From: Streptomyces sp. BK208
GTDB lineage: Bacteria > Actinomycetota > Actinomycetes > Streptomycetales > Streptomycetaceae
Reading direction: 5' to 3'
NCBI RefSeq assembly: GCF_004364245.1
Contig: NZ_SOAV01000014.1
Coordinates: forward strand, 186,001 to 250,000
Length of the DNA stretch: 64,000 bases
Part shown: piece by piece, positions 17,495-24,720 of the stretch
How positions within the stretch are numbered: position 1 is the first letter of the stretch
Layout of the letters: the number at the start of each line of letters is the position of its first letter
Program-made: the position numbers and the translations under genes
The notes under the pieces: generated by a model
Database searches by the model: none
What the model was told of the DNA's origin: nothing
The model's input: the letters and a program-made list of their open reading frames with translations, nothing else

Positions 17495-18357
17495 CGTCGT
17501 CGACGACAGACATGACCGGGCACCCGGACGTCGCGGAGATCTCCGACCTCGCCGAGGGCGTCCTGCCGTCCACCCGGGCCTCGGACGTACGACGGCATCT
17601 GGAAACCTGCGCGTCCTGCGCGGACGTCCGCGCTTCGCTGGAGGAGATCCACAGTCTGCTCGGCGCCCTGCCCGCACCGGGCCCCATGCCGGACGATGTG
17701 GTCGCCCGTATCGAGGCCGCCCTGGCAGCCGAGTCCGTAGCCGGCCCCGCCGATGGCACGCCTGTTTCACGTGAAACATCGGCCCCGGCCGACCGGCCTG
17801 CCGGACACGCCCGGTCCTCCTCCACCGGTCCCGGTCGCAAGGACCGCCGTCGAGGCGGACGACGAAGGATCGCCCTACTCGGGGCCGTGGCTGCCGCCGC
17901 CATCGGGCTCGGGTCGGTCGTCGTGTCCTCCCTGGCTGGGGGGAGTCCGTCCGACGACACGGCTCACGAGCAGCAGACCGCGCTCGCGGACACCTTTTCC
18001 GAGGGGCAGCTCAAGGCGAAGGTCACCGGTCTCGTCGAGGACGGCGGCGCTCAGAACGGGTCCCGTACGCCGCGCACCTTCGGCCTGGAGTCCGAGAACG
18101 GTGGCGAGACCCCCGAGAACCACGTCTTCAAGCAGCCGACCGTCCCCGAGTGCATCCAGCGGGGCATCGGCCGCGACGACGTGGCGATCGCCACGGAGCC
18201 GGGCGTGTACCAGGGCAAGGAAGCGATGCTGGTGGTCCTGCCCGACGCCGCCGACGCCACCAAGGTCACCGCCTACATCGTCGATTCGGCGTGCGTGGAG
18301 GACTCTTCGGTAGGCAAGGCCAAGATCCTCCTGAAGCACTCCTACGCGCGTTCGTAA
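17491..18357 (+). CDS. Zinc-type (ZAS) anti-sigma factor for SigM
   Basis: A 288-residue membrane protein expected to hold SigM inactive. The N-terminal cytoplasmic domain carries the zinc-binding pattern H-x3-C-x2-C (HLETCASC, H36/C40/C43). A disordered linker (about 80-120), one membrane segment (about 127-148) and an extracytoplasmic domain of about 135 residues follow. A perfect parS site (17764-17777) lies within the linker and is read as VSRET (around residues 92-96), in a stretch where sequence is probably unconstrained. The GTG overlaps the SigM stop by four bases and has GGAGG nine bases upstream. It corresponds by position to mycobacterial RsmA (Rv3912). Confidence 0.87.
   Translation: MTSSTTDMTGHPDVAEISDLAEGVLPSTRASDVRRHLETCASCADVRASLEEIHSLLGALPAPGPMPDDVVARIEAALAAESVAGPADGTPVSRETSAPADRPAGHARSSSTGPGRKDRRRGGRRRIALLGAVAAAAIGLGSVVVSSLAGGSPSDDTAHEQQTALADTFSEGQLKAKVTGLVEDGGAQNGSRTPRTFGLESENGGETPENHVFKQPTVPECIQRGIGRDDVAIATEPGVYQGKEAMLVVLPDAADATKVTAYIVDSACVEDSSVGKAKILLKHSYARS
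17764..17777. promoter_or_regulatory. parS site within the anti-sigma gene
   Basis: Perfect GTTTCACGTGAAAC in the coding region of the anti-sigma factor, translated VSRET. Confidence 0.93.
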
Positions 18358-18417
18358 TGGCCCTGCCTTCTCCCCTGCCAGGCGGAGCGGCCGCGGCCCC
18401 GTGTGCCCGGGCACAGT

Positions 18418-18444
18418 GGGAATGCGAGCCCCGTAGGATCCGTT
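18418..18444 (+). promoter_or_regulatory. SigR-type promoter of trxBA
   Basis: GGGAAT (18418-18423) is followed after exactly 18 bases by GTT (18442-18444), the established consensus for the thiol-oxidative-stress sigma factor SigR. In S. coelicolor the trxBA operon is a known SigR target. The start codon of trxB lies 72 bases downstream. Confidence 0.85.
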
Positions 18445-18516
18445 AGGTGGGGTGAGAGTTCCGAGTGCAGCTCCACCCGGCCTTGAAGAAGCAGTCCAGA
18501 GACGAGGAATGAAGCC

Positions 18517-19485
18517 GTGAGCGACGTCCGTAACGTGATCATCATCGGCTCCGGGCCCGCCGGCTACACGGCGGCGCTCTACACCGCGCGAGCGTCGCTG
18601 AAGCCGCTGGTGTTCGAGGGTGCCGTCACCGCGGGCGGAGCCCTGATGAACACCACCGAGGTGGAGAACTTCCCCGGCTTCCAGGACGGCATCATGGGCC
18701 CCGAGCTCATGGACAACATGCGAGCCCAGGCCGAGCGCTTCGGTGCCGAGCTGATCCCGGACGACGTCGTCGCCGTCGACCTCGCCGGCGAGATCAAGAC
18801 CGTCACCGATACCGCGGGAACGGTCCACCGGGCCAAGGCCGTCATCGTCACCACGGGATCCCAGCACCGCAAGCTCGGGCTCCCCAACGAGGACGCCCTG
18901 TCCGGCCGCGGTGTCTCCTGGTGCGCGACCTGTGACGGTTTCTTCTTCAAGGACCAGGACATCGCCGTGATCGGCGGCGGCGACACCGCGATGGAGGAGG
19001 CGACGTTCCTCTCCCGCTTCGCGAAGTCCGTGACGATCGTCCACCGTCGGGACACCTTGCGGGCTTCGAAGGCGATGCAGGAGCGCGCCTTCGCCGACCC
19101 CAAGATCACGTTCGTCTGGGACAGCGAGGTCGCCGAGGTCCAGGGTGATCAGAAGCTCGCCGGTCTGAAGCTGCGCAACGTGAAGACCGGCGAACTCTCG
19201 GATCTGCCGGTGACCGGCCTGTTCATCGCGATCGGCCACGACCCGCGTACCGAGCTCTTCAAGGGGCAGCTCGACCTGGACCCGGAGGGCTACCTGAAGG
19301 TCGAGGCGCCCTCGACCCGCACCAACCTGACGGGAGTCTTCGGCGCCGGTGACGTGGTCGACCACACCTACCGCCAGGCGATCACCGCCGCGGGCACCGG
19401 CTGCTCCGCCGCGCTCGACGCCGAGCGCTTCCTCGCCGCACTCAGCGACGAGGACAAGGCGGAGCCCGAGAAGACCGCCGTCTGA
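18517..19485 (+). CDS. trxB: Thioredoxin-disulfide reductase
   Basis: A 322-residue flavoenzyme that passes electrons from NADPH to thioredoxin. FAD-binding motif GSGPAGYTAALYTAR (about residues 9-23), redox centre CATC (C136 and C139), NADPH-binding GGGDTAMEEA and the C-terminal FAD motif GAGDVVDHTYRQ are all present, and the length is normal. The GTG start has GAGGA nine bases upstream. It forms an operon with trxA, 38 bases downstream, behind a SigR promoter, so induction by disulfide stress is expected. Confidence 0.97.
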   Translation: MSDVRNVIIIGSGPAGYTAALYTARASLKPLVFEGAVTAGGALMNTTEVENFPGFQDGIMGPELMDNMRAQAERFGAELIPDDVVAVDLAGEIKTVTDTAGTVHRAKAVIVTTGSQHRKLGLPNEDALSGRGVSWCATCDGFFFKDQDIAVIGGGDTAMEEATFLSRFAKSVTIVHRRDTLRASKAMQERAFADPKITFVWDSEVAEVQGDQKLAGLKLRNVKTGELSDLPVTGLFIAIGHDPRTELFKGQLDLDPEGYLKVEAPSTRTNLTGVFGAGDVVDHTYRQAITAAGTGCSAALDAERFLAALSDEDKAEPEKTAV

Positions 19486-19523
19486 CCATCCATCCCCCGC
19501 ACCAACCAGTTAAGGAGCCCGCC

Positions 19524-19856
19524 GTGGCCGGCACCCTGAAGCATGTGACCGACGACTCCTTCGAGCAGGACGTCCTCAAGAACGACAAGCCCGTCCTGGT
19601 GGACTTCTGGGCCGCCTGGTGCGGTCCGTGCCGCCAGATCGCGCCGTCCCTCGAGGCGATCGCCGCCGAGTACGGCGACAAGATCGAGATCGTCAAGCTG
19701 AACATCGACGAGAACCCGGGTACGGCTGCCAAGTACGGCGTCATGTCCATCCCGACCCTGAACGTCTACCAGGGTGGCGAGGTCGCCAAGACCATCGTCG
19801 GCGCCAAGCCGAAGGCCGCGATCGTCCGCGACCTCGAGGACTTCATCGCCGACTGA
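19524..19856 (+). CDS. trxA: Thioredoxin
   Basis: A 110-residue thioredoxin with the active site WCGPC (C33 and C36), the cis-proline loop SIPTLNVY and the standard FWAAWCGPCR context. It reduces disulfides in the cytoplasm using TrxB. GTG start with AAGGAG nine bases upstream. It is the last gene of the trxBA operon; a parS site and a strong bidirectional hairpin follow. Confidence 0.97.
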   Translation: MAGTLKHVTDDSFEQDVLKNDKPVLVDFWAAWCGPCRQIAPSLEAIAAEYGDKIEIVKLNIDENPGTAAKYGVMSIPTLNVYQGGEVAKTIVGAKPKAAIVRDLEDFIAD

Positions 19857-19870
19857 CGAGCGTGACTGAC

Positions 19871-19884
19871 GTTTCACGTGAAAC
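19871..19884. promoter_or_regulatory. parS site
   Basis: Perfect GTTTCACGTGAAAC between the ends of trxA and the convergent GNAT gene. It touches the left arm of the terminator hairpin (19883-19922). Confidence 0.93.
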
Positions 19885-19922
19885 ACGAATGGGCCGACCC
19901 GAACGGGTCGGCCCATTCGTGT
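19883..19922. terminator. Bidirectional hairpin between trxA and the GNAT gene
   Basis: A perfect 18-bp stem (19883-19900 with 19905-19922) with loop GAAC between two convergent genes; it overlaps the last two bases of a parS site. Confidence 0.8.
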
Positions 19923-19944
19923 GCGCACCGCCTCGGGTCCGCCG

Positions 19945-20562
19945 TTACAGCGGACGCAACACCGGTTCTTTCTGCACCGCGCCGAGCAAGCGGTCCAGTG
20001 CCATCTCCACGTCTTCCTTCCAGGACAGCGTGGAACGGAGATCCAGTCTCAGGCGCGGATGCCTGGGATGCGGCCGGACCGTCTTGAAGCCCACCGCCAG
20101 CAGATGCTCCGCCGGCAGAACGCAGGCGGGCTCTTTCCAGCGGGCGTCCCCGAACGCCTCGATCGCCTTGAAACCTCGCCTCAGCAGATCCTTGGCGACC
20201 GTCTGGACCATCACCCGGCCCAGGCCCTGACCCTGGTACCCCGGCATCACCATCGCGGTCATCAGCTGGACCGCGTCCGGTGAGACCGGGCTGGTGGGGA
20301 AAGCCGTCGAACGCGGCACATACGCGGGCGGGGCGTAAAGCACAAAGCCCACCGGCACGTCGTCGACGTAGACCACCCGGCCGCACGACCCCCAGTCCAG
20401 CAGGACGGCGGAGATCCAGGACTCCTTCTCCAGAGCGGGCCTGCCCGCCTCTACCGCGGCCTCCCCGCTGACGGGGTCCAGTTCCCAGAAGACGCACGAG
20501 CGACAGCGCTGGGGAAGGTCCTGAAGGTTGTCCAGCGTGAGCGGTACGAGCCGGCGCCCCAT
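19945..20562 (-). CDS. GNAT-family N-acetyltransferase
   Basis: A 205-residue protein with a GNAT fold. The acetyl-CoA-binding loop is visible in MTAMVMPGYQGQGLGRVMVQTV (about residues 101-122), with Q/RxxGxG as QGQGLG. The N-terminal part contains a conserved-looking RCRSCVFWELDP block. The substrate is unknown. The gene sits between trxBA and parAB in Streptomyces origin regions. GAGGAA precedes the ATG by about nine bases. Its first codons overlap the 3' end of a small upstream reading frame. Confidence 0.88.
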   Translation of the reverse strand: MGRRLVPLTLDNLQDLPQRCRSCVFWELDPVSGEAAVEAGRPALEKESWISAVLLDWGSCGRVVYVDDVPVGFVLYAPPAYVPRSTAFPTSPVSPDAVQLMTAMVMPGYQGQGLGRVMVQTVAKDLLRRGFKAIEAFGDARWKEPACVLPAEHLLAVGFKTVRPHPRHPRLRLDLRSTLSWKEDVEMALDRLLGAVQKEPVLRPL

Positions 20563-20708
20563 GAAGGCTGTTCCTCGCTTCCTTCGCCTGCCGCATCTCG
20601 GGCGGCTGTCAGAGCGCTCCGTTCCCTGAGCAGGCTGCCGATGAAGCCGCCGACCGCGCCCAGCCCCAAGCCGGCGCTCACCAGTTCGGTGCGGCTCATC
20701 GTGCGCAT
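20451..20708 (-). CDS. Possible small membrane protein overlapping the GNAT start
   Basis: An 85-codon frame beginning MRTMSRTELVSAGLG, with one short hydrophobic Gly-rich segment (about residues 9-26). It is preceded by a good Shine-Dalgarno (GAGGAAGG, about nine bases). It overlaps the first 112 bases of the GNAT gene in another frame, and the overlapping half reads like an out-of-frame shadow (Arg/Ser/Thr/Trp). I do not recognise it. Either a short real peptide is translated ahead of the acetyltransferase, or the frame is chance. Confidence 0.4.
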   Translation of the reverse strand: MRTMSRTELVSAGLGLGAVGGFIGSLLRERSALTAARDAAGEGSEEQPSWGAGSYRSRWTTFRTFPSAVARASSGNWTPSAGRPR

Positions 20709-20802
20709 GGCCCCTGCCTTCCTCTCAGAGGTACTGCCAGGTGACAAAGCCTGACCGCATCGTATCCACGATGCCGTGGCCTAGACACCGGCGCAAAGCA
20801 AA

Positions 20803-20844
20803 GGGCGGGCCGTGTTCCGGTAAGCACCGGAACACGGCCCGCCC
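20803..20844. terminator. Terminator hairpin downstream of parB
   Basis: A perfect 18-bp G+C-rich stem (20803-20820 with 20827-20844) and a 6-base loop. It lies 45 bases beyond the parB stop codon and between parB and the small frame upstream of the GNAT gene. Confidence 0.8.
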
Positions 20845-20888
20845 CTGGAGGGAGCCGAAGCCCACCCCGAGGTTTCGCTAGCTGAGCA

Positions 20889-21989
20889 TCAGGACGCGGT
20901 GTCCTCGTCTTCGTCCTCGACGAGGCTCTTCTGCAGCACGGGGCCCTCGCCGGGGGCGAGGCTGCCGAGGATCCGCTCCAGGTCCTCCATGGAGGCGAAC
21001 TCCACGGTGATCTTGCCCTTCTTCTGTCCCAGATCGACCTTCACCCGTGTCTCGAAGCGGTCCGAGAGTCGGGTCGCAAGGTCCGACAGCGCCGGGGAGA
21101 CCAGCGATCCGGCTCGCGGCCCCTTGGCTCGCTGCGGCTTCTGAGGCCGGGAACCCATCAGGGTCACGATCTCCTCGACCGACCGCACCGAGAGCCCTTC
21201 GGCCACGATGCGATGGGCCAGCCGGTCCTGCTCCTCCGGGTCGTCCACGGACAGCAGCGCCCGCGCGTGCCCCGCGGAGAGCACTCCCGCCGCCACGCGG
21301 TTCTGCACCTTCGGGGAGAGCTTCAGCAGCCGCAGCGTGTTGGACACCTGCGGACGGGAGCGACCGATGCGGTCCGCCAGCTGGTCGTGCGTGCAGTTGA
21401 AGTCCTTCAGCAGCTGGTCGTAGGCGAATGCCTCCTCCAGCGGGTTCAACTGGGCGCGGTGCAGGTTCTCCAGGAGTGCGTCCAGGAGGAGCTTCTCGTC
21501 CTCCGTCGCCCGCACGATCGCCGGAATGACGTCCAGCTCCAGCTCCCGGCAGGCACGGAAGCGGCGCTCACCCATGATGAGCTCATAGCGCCCGGGTTCA
21601 GTCGGCCGCACGACAACCGGCTGGAGGAGGCCGACCTCTCTGATGGAGGTGACAAGCTCGGCCAGTGCGTCGTCGTCGAAGTCCTTGCGCGGCTGCTTCG
21701 GGTTCGGCGTGATGGCGTCGAGAGGAACTTCGGCGAAGTGCGCCCCCATGGGGGGTCGAAGCCCCTCCGTACCGTGAGAGGTCGCCGACGCTTCTGTTTC
21801 ACGTGAAACATGCGGCAGCGTGGCCACCTTCGCGGCGGCCACTCCACGCTCGCTCGGCAACAGGGGCACTGCCGCCGTGGACGCGGCGGCAGCACTTCCC
21901 AAGGCCGCCGAGGCAACCGACTTCTCGGTCGGGGCGTTGGGGATCAGTGCGCCCAGCCCACGGCCCAGCCCCCTCCGTCGCTCACTCAC
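20889..21989 (-). CDS. parB: Chromosome-partitioning protein ParB
   Basis: A 366-residue CTP-dependent DNA clamp that loads at parS and spreads to form the origin segregation complex. The N-terminus has GRGLGALIP, then a variable linker (22-80). The ParB/Srx CTPase domain follows with NPKQPRKDF and GERRFRA (about 140-146), then a helix-turn-helix (about 197-221, QLADRIGRSRPQVSNTLRLL) and a C-terminal dimerisation domain. The GTG start overlaps the parA stop by four bases (GTGA). The gene itself contains a parS site (21796-21809) read as VSRET at residues 61-65, in the variable linker. Confidence 0.96.
   Translation of the reverse strand: MSERRRGLGRGLGALIPNAPTEKSVASAALGSAAAASTAAVPLLPSERGVAAAKVATLPHVSRETEASATSHGTEGLRPPMGAHFAEVPLDAITPNPKQPRKDFDDDALAELVTSIREVGLLQPVVVRPTEPGRYELIMGERRFRACRELELDVIPAIVRATEDEKLLLDALLENLHRAQLNPLEEAFAYDQLLKDFNCTHDQLADRIGRSRPQVSNTLRLLKLSPKVQNRVAAGVLSAGHARALLSVDDPEEQDRLAHRIVAEGLSVRSVEEIVTLMGSRPQKPQRAKGPRAGSLVSPALSDLATRLSDRFETRVKVDLGQKKGKITVEFASMEDLERILGSLAPGEGPVLQKSLVEDEDEDTAS
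21796..21809. promoter_or_regulatory. parS site within parB
   Basis: Perfect GTTTCACGTGAAAC inside parB, translated VSRET in the linker between the N-terminal motif and the CTPase domain. Confidence 0.93.
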
Positions 21990-23059
21990 TGGATCCCCTC
22001 CACCATGCTCGGATCATTCTGAGCGCCGATATGGGCATGGGTCGCGTCATAGGCGACGCCCACGCCCTTCAGCGCGATCTCACGGGCCGCCTCCAGGTAG
22101 GAGAGGGCTCCACTTGATCCTGGATCGTAGGTCAGTACTGTCTGCCCGTAACTCGGGGCCTCGGAGATACGGACGGAGCGAGGAATGCTCGTCCGCAGCA
22201 CCTCCTCGCCGAAGTGGCTGCGCACCTCGTCCGCGACCTGGGACGCGAGCCGCGTCCGGCCGTCGTACATGGTGAGCAGGATCGTCGAAACGTGCAGCGT
22301 GGGGTTGAGGTGTCCCCGAACCAGGTCGACGTTGCGCAGCAGCTGTCCCAGTCCTTCCAGCGCGTAGTACTCACACTGGATCGGGATCAGTACCTCCTGG
22401 CCCGCGACGAGCGCGTTGACCGTCAGCAGACCGAGAGAGGGCGGGCAGTCGATGAGGATGTAGTCCAGCGGCTGTTCATATGCCGTGATCGCCCGCTGGA
22501 GCCGGCTCTCGCGTGCCACCAGAGAGACCAGCTCGATCTCCGCACCGGCGAGATCGATCGTGGCGGGCGCGCAGAACAGTCCCTCGACGTCGGGAACCGG
22601 CTGGACCACTTCAGAGAGCGGGCGACTTTCGACCAGCACGTCGTAGATGGAGGGAACATCGGCGTGATGGTCGATACCGAGAGCGGTGGAGGCGTTGCCC
22701 TGCGGGTCGAGGTCGACGACCAGGACTCTCGCACCGTGCAGGGCGAGTGACGCGGCAAGGTTGACGGTCGTCGTCGTCTTGCCTACTCCGCCCTTCTGGT
22801 TGGCTACGACCATGACCCGGGTCTGCTCCGGCCGCGGTAGCCCCTCACCGGCGCGGCCCAGAGCCTCTACCGCCAGTTGAGCAGCACGACCGATCGGAGT
22901 GTCGTCCATCGGAGGCGGTGTTTCACGTGAAACATCCGCCCCCATCGACTCGGTACGGGGGCCGGGGACCGGATCGGTCATCGGCCCCGCGATATTGGCG
23001 TCGGACCGCAAGGATTCACTCTCCTCGACTTCAGGCTCGCTATGAACAGAGCCTCCCAT
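21986..23059 (-). CDS. parA: Chromosome-partitioning ATPase ParA
   Basis: A 357-residue ParA/MinD ATPase that drives origin segregation during sporulation septation. The deviant Walker A KGGVGKTTT lies near residues 89-97, DLDPQGNASTAL follows, and the Walker B-like block is DYILIDCPPSL. The first 80 residues are acidic and disordered and include VSRET (about 43-47) encoded by a parS site. I chose the ATG at 23059 (MGGSVHSE, GAAGG just upstream), which gives the length I recall for S. coelicolor ParA. An in-frame GTG at 23233 would give 415 residues but starts within a parS site, and the extra stretch contains two DnaA boxes, so it looks regulatory. Forms an operon with parB. Confidence 0.93.
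   Translation of the reverse strand: MGGSVHSEPEVEESESLRSDANIAGPMTDPVPGPRTESMGADVSRETPPPMDDTPIGRAAQLAVEALGRAGEGLPRPEQTRVMVVANQKGGVGKTTTTVNLAASLALHGARVLVVDLDPQGNASTALGIDHHADVPSIYDVLVESRPLSEVVQPVPDVEGLFCAPATIDLAGAEIELVSLVARESRLQRAITAYEQPLDYILIDCPPSLGLLTVNALVAGQEVLIPIQCEYYALEGLGQLLRNVDLVRGHLNPTLHVSTILLTMYDGRTRLASQVADEVRSHFGEEVLRTSIPRSVRISEAPSYGQTVLTYDPGSSGALSYLEAAREIALKGVGVAYDATHAHIGAQNDPSMVEGIQ
22920..22933. promoter_or_regulatory. parS site within parA
   Basis: Perfect GTTTCACGTGAAAC inside the 5' part of parA, translated VSRET in its disordered N-terminus. Confidence 0.93.
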
Positions 23060-23095
23060 GCCTTCGGGGTCATGAACCAGTGAGGCCTGGTCTTC

Positions 23096-23122
23096 TGTGG
23101 AGAAATCCACCTCTGTGGACAA
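23096..23122 (-). promoter_or_regulatory. Two DnaA boxes upstream of parA
   Basis: Read on the minus strand, TTGTCCACA (23114-23122, exact Streptomyces consensus) and TTCTCCACA (23096-23104) lie in the same orientation with nine bases between them, 37 bases ahead of the chosen parA start. The rest of 23060-23343 holds one parS site (23218-23231). Confidence 0.6.
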
Positions 23123-23217
23123 CTCCGTTCCCTCTCCGAGCGACCCGAGAGGCTTTCGGTCGCGGGGATCGGCCGCGGCGCGGCCGCGGCTGATGATGCC
23201 GTGCAGCAGTGAGCGAC

Positions 23218-23231
23218 GTTTCACGTGAAAC
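23218..23231. promoter_or_regulatory. parS site upstream of parA
   Basis: Perfect GTTTCACGTGAAAC in the gap between rsmG and the chosen parA start. Binding here could let ParB influence parAB transcription. Confidence 0.93.
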
Positions 23232-23343
23232 ACGATGCACAGCAGCCTATGCCGAACTGCCGCGACACTCCGGCACGCACAGGCAGGGCAGCTTGTGTGG
23301 AGTACGGCGGACCATCACAGCCACCGTCAACCGTCTCGAGCCG

Positions 23344-24063
23344 CTATCCGCGACGCCGGCGCGTCCGTCCGGTCCGCGCGGCCTTGGCCCGCTTGGCGGC
23401 GAAGCGCACGCCACCGGGGCTTTCGCCGACCTCGACCCGCACCACAGTGGACATGGGGTCCACCACACCCTCCCCGACGTGGAGGATGGACGTCTCCTCG
23501 GCCCCGAGCTTGCTCAGCGCCGCGGTCGCGCCCTTCAGCTCTTCCTCGGCCGCGTCACCCTTGAGTGCGAGCATCTCCCCGTACGGGCGCAGCAGCGGGA
23601 TGCCCCAGGTGGCGAGACGGTCCAGCGGCGCGACGGCGCGCGCCGTCACCACGTGCACCGGTGGCAGCTTGCCCATGACCTCCTCGGCCCGGCCGCGCAC
23701 CACGGTGACGTGGTCCAGGCCCAGCAGCTCCACGACCTCGGTCAGGAAATTGGTGCGGCGCAGCAGCGGCTCAAGGAGAGTGATCTTCAGGTCTTCCCGC
23801 ACCAACGCGAGCGGGATGCCGGGCAGGCCGGCTCCCGAACCGACGTCGCACACCGTCACTCCCTCGGGCACGACCTCCGAGAGCACCGCGCAGTTCAGCA
23901 GGTGCCGCTCCCAGAGCCGGGGCACTTCGCGCGGGCCGATCAGACCGCGCTTCACCCCCGCATCGGCGAGCAGTTCCGCATAGCGGACCGCGTCCGCGTA
24001 GCGATCACCGAACACATCACGCGCCTGCTCGGGTACAGGGGGGAGCTCCGCTGCCTCCGACAC
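23344..24063 (-). CDS. rsmG: 16S rRNA (guanine(527)-N7)-methyltransferase RsmG
   Basis: A 239-residue SAM-dependent methyltransferase (formerly GidB) that modifies G527 of 16S rRNA; loss of the enzyme gives low-level streptomycin resistance. The SAM-binding motif CDVGSGAGLPGIPLAL is near residues 71-86, and the family block WERHLLNCAVLSE and later ARAVAPLDRL are present. The C-terminus is Arg/Lys-rich. The GTG at 24063 (VSEAAELPPVPEQA) has GGAAGG about ten bases upstream; a longer frame to 24162 begins with an unrelated hydrophobic stretch and is unlikely. Part of the minus-strand series from rpmH to parB. Confidence 0.94.
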   Translation of the reverse strand: MSEAAELPPVPEQARDVFGDRYADAVRYAELLADAGVKRGLIGPREVPRLWERHLLNCAVLSEVVPEGVTVCDVGSGAGLPGIPLALVREDLKITLLEPLLRRTNFLTEVVELLGLDHVTVVRGRAEEVMGKLPPVHVVTARAVAPLDRLATWGIPLLRPYGEMLALKGDAAEEELKGATAALSKLGAEETSILHVGEGVVDPMSTVVRVEVGESPGGVRFAAKRAKAARTGRTRRRRG

Positions 24064-24138
24064 GGGGGGGACCGTCCTTCCGTACGGCGCCGGCGCACCG
24101 GGCGCCGGTACCAGAACCACCAGAACTATCAGGCTGAC

Positions 24139-24174
24139 AAAAACTCGGCCCCGCCTGCGCAACAGACGGGGCCG
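24139..24174 (-). terminator. Intrinsic terminator after the yidC-jag operon
   Basis: On the minus strand CGGCCCCG pairs with CGGGGCCG around a 13-base loop that itself can pair partly, and the run AGTTTTTGTC follows. It lies between jag and rsmG and is one of the few hairpins here with a T-tract. Confidence 0.75.
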
Positions 24175-24193
24175 GAGAACGAGAGGGGACCGA

Positions 24194-24706
24194 TCAGGCG
24201 GGAAGTACGACGACGAAGCGCTCCGGCTCCTCGCCCTCGGACTCGCTGCGCAGTCCCGCGGCCTTGACCGCGTCGTGCACGACCTTGCGCTCGAAGGGCG
24301 TCATGGGCTTCAGGCGCACGGACTCGCCGCTGCTCCTGACCTCGGCCGCGGCCTTGGCGCCCAGCTCCGACAGCTCGGCGCGCTTGCTCGCCCGGTAACC
24401 CGCGATGTCGAGCATCAGCCGACTGCGGTCGCCGGTCTCCCGGTGCACGGCCAGGCGCGTGAGCTCCTGCAGAGCCTCCAGCACCTCACCGTCCCGGCCG
24501 ACCAGCTTCTGCAGGTCCCTGCTCTTGCTGTCGCTGATGATCGAGACGGAGGCACGGTCGGCCTCGACGTCCATGTCGATATCGCCGTCGAGGTCGGCGA
24601 TGTCGAGCAGACCCTCCAGGTAGTCCGCGGCGATCTCGCCCTCCTGCTCGAGGCGGGTGAGGGTGTCTGCACCCTCGGCAGCGGCGGAGGTGGTGCCTTC
24701 CGTCAC
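24194..24706 (-). CDS. jag: RNA-binding protein KhpB/Jag (KH and R3H domains)
   Basis: A 170-residue single-stranded nucleic-acid-binding protein. Residues about 30-105 form a KH domain with the loop VGRDGEVLEALQEL, and residues 110-170 an R3H domain containing MTPFERKVVHDAVKA, the arginine/histidine pattern of R3H. An acidic N-terminus precedes them. The length is normal for actinobacteria. GTG start with AAGGAG eight bases upstream. It lies 14 bases after yidC, the standard SpoIIIJ-Jag arrangement; related proteins act with KhpA on RNA and cell-wall control. Confidence 0.94.
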   Translation of the reverse strand: MTEGTTSAAAEGADTLTRLEQEGEIAADYLEGLLDIADLDGDIDMDVEADRASVSIISDSKSRDLQKLVGRDGEVLEALQELTRLAVHRETGDRSRLMLDIAGYRASKRAELSELGAKAAAEVRSSGESVRLKPMTPFERKVVHDAVKAAGLRSESEGEEPERFVVVLPA

Positions 24707-24720
24707 GGGATGGACTCCTT

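Noticed and set aside
23060..23233. A 58-residue N-terminal extension of ParA beginning at GTG 23233
   Set aside because: It starts in a parS site, includes DnaA boxes and less biased codons, and the 357-residue form matches the known length. Kept as an alternative in the parA entry.
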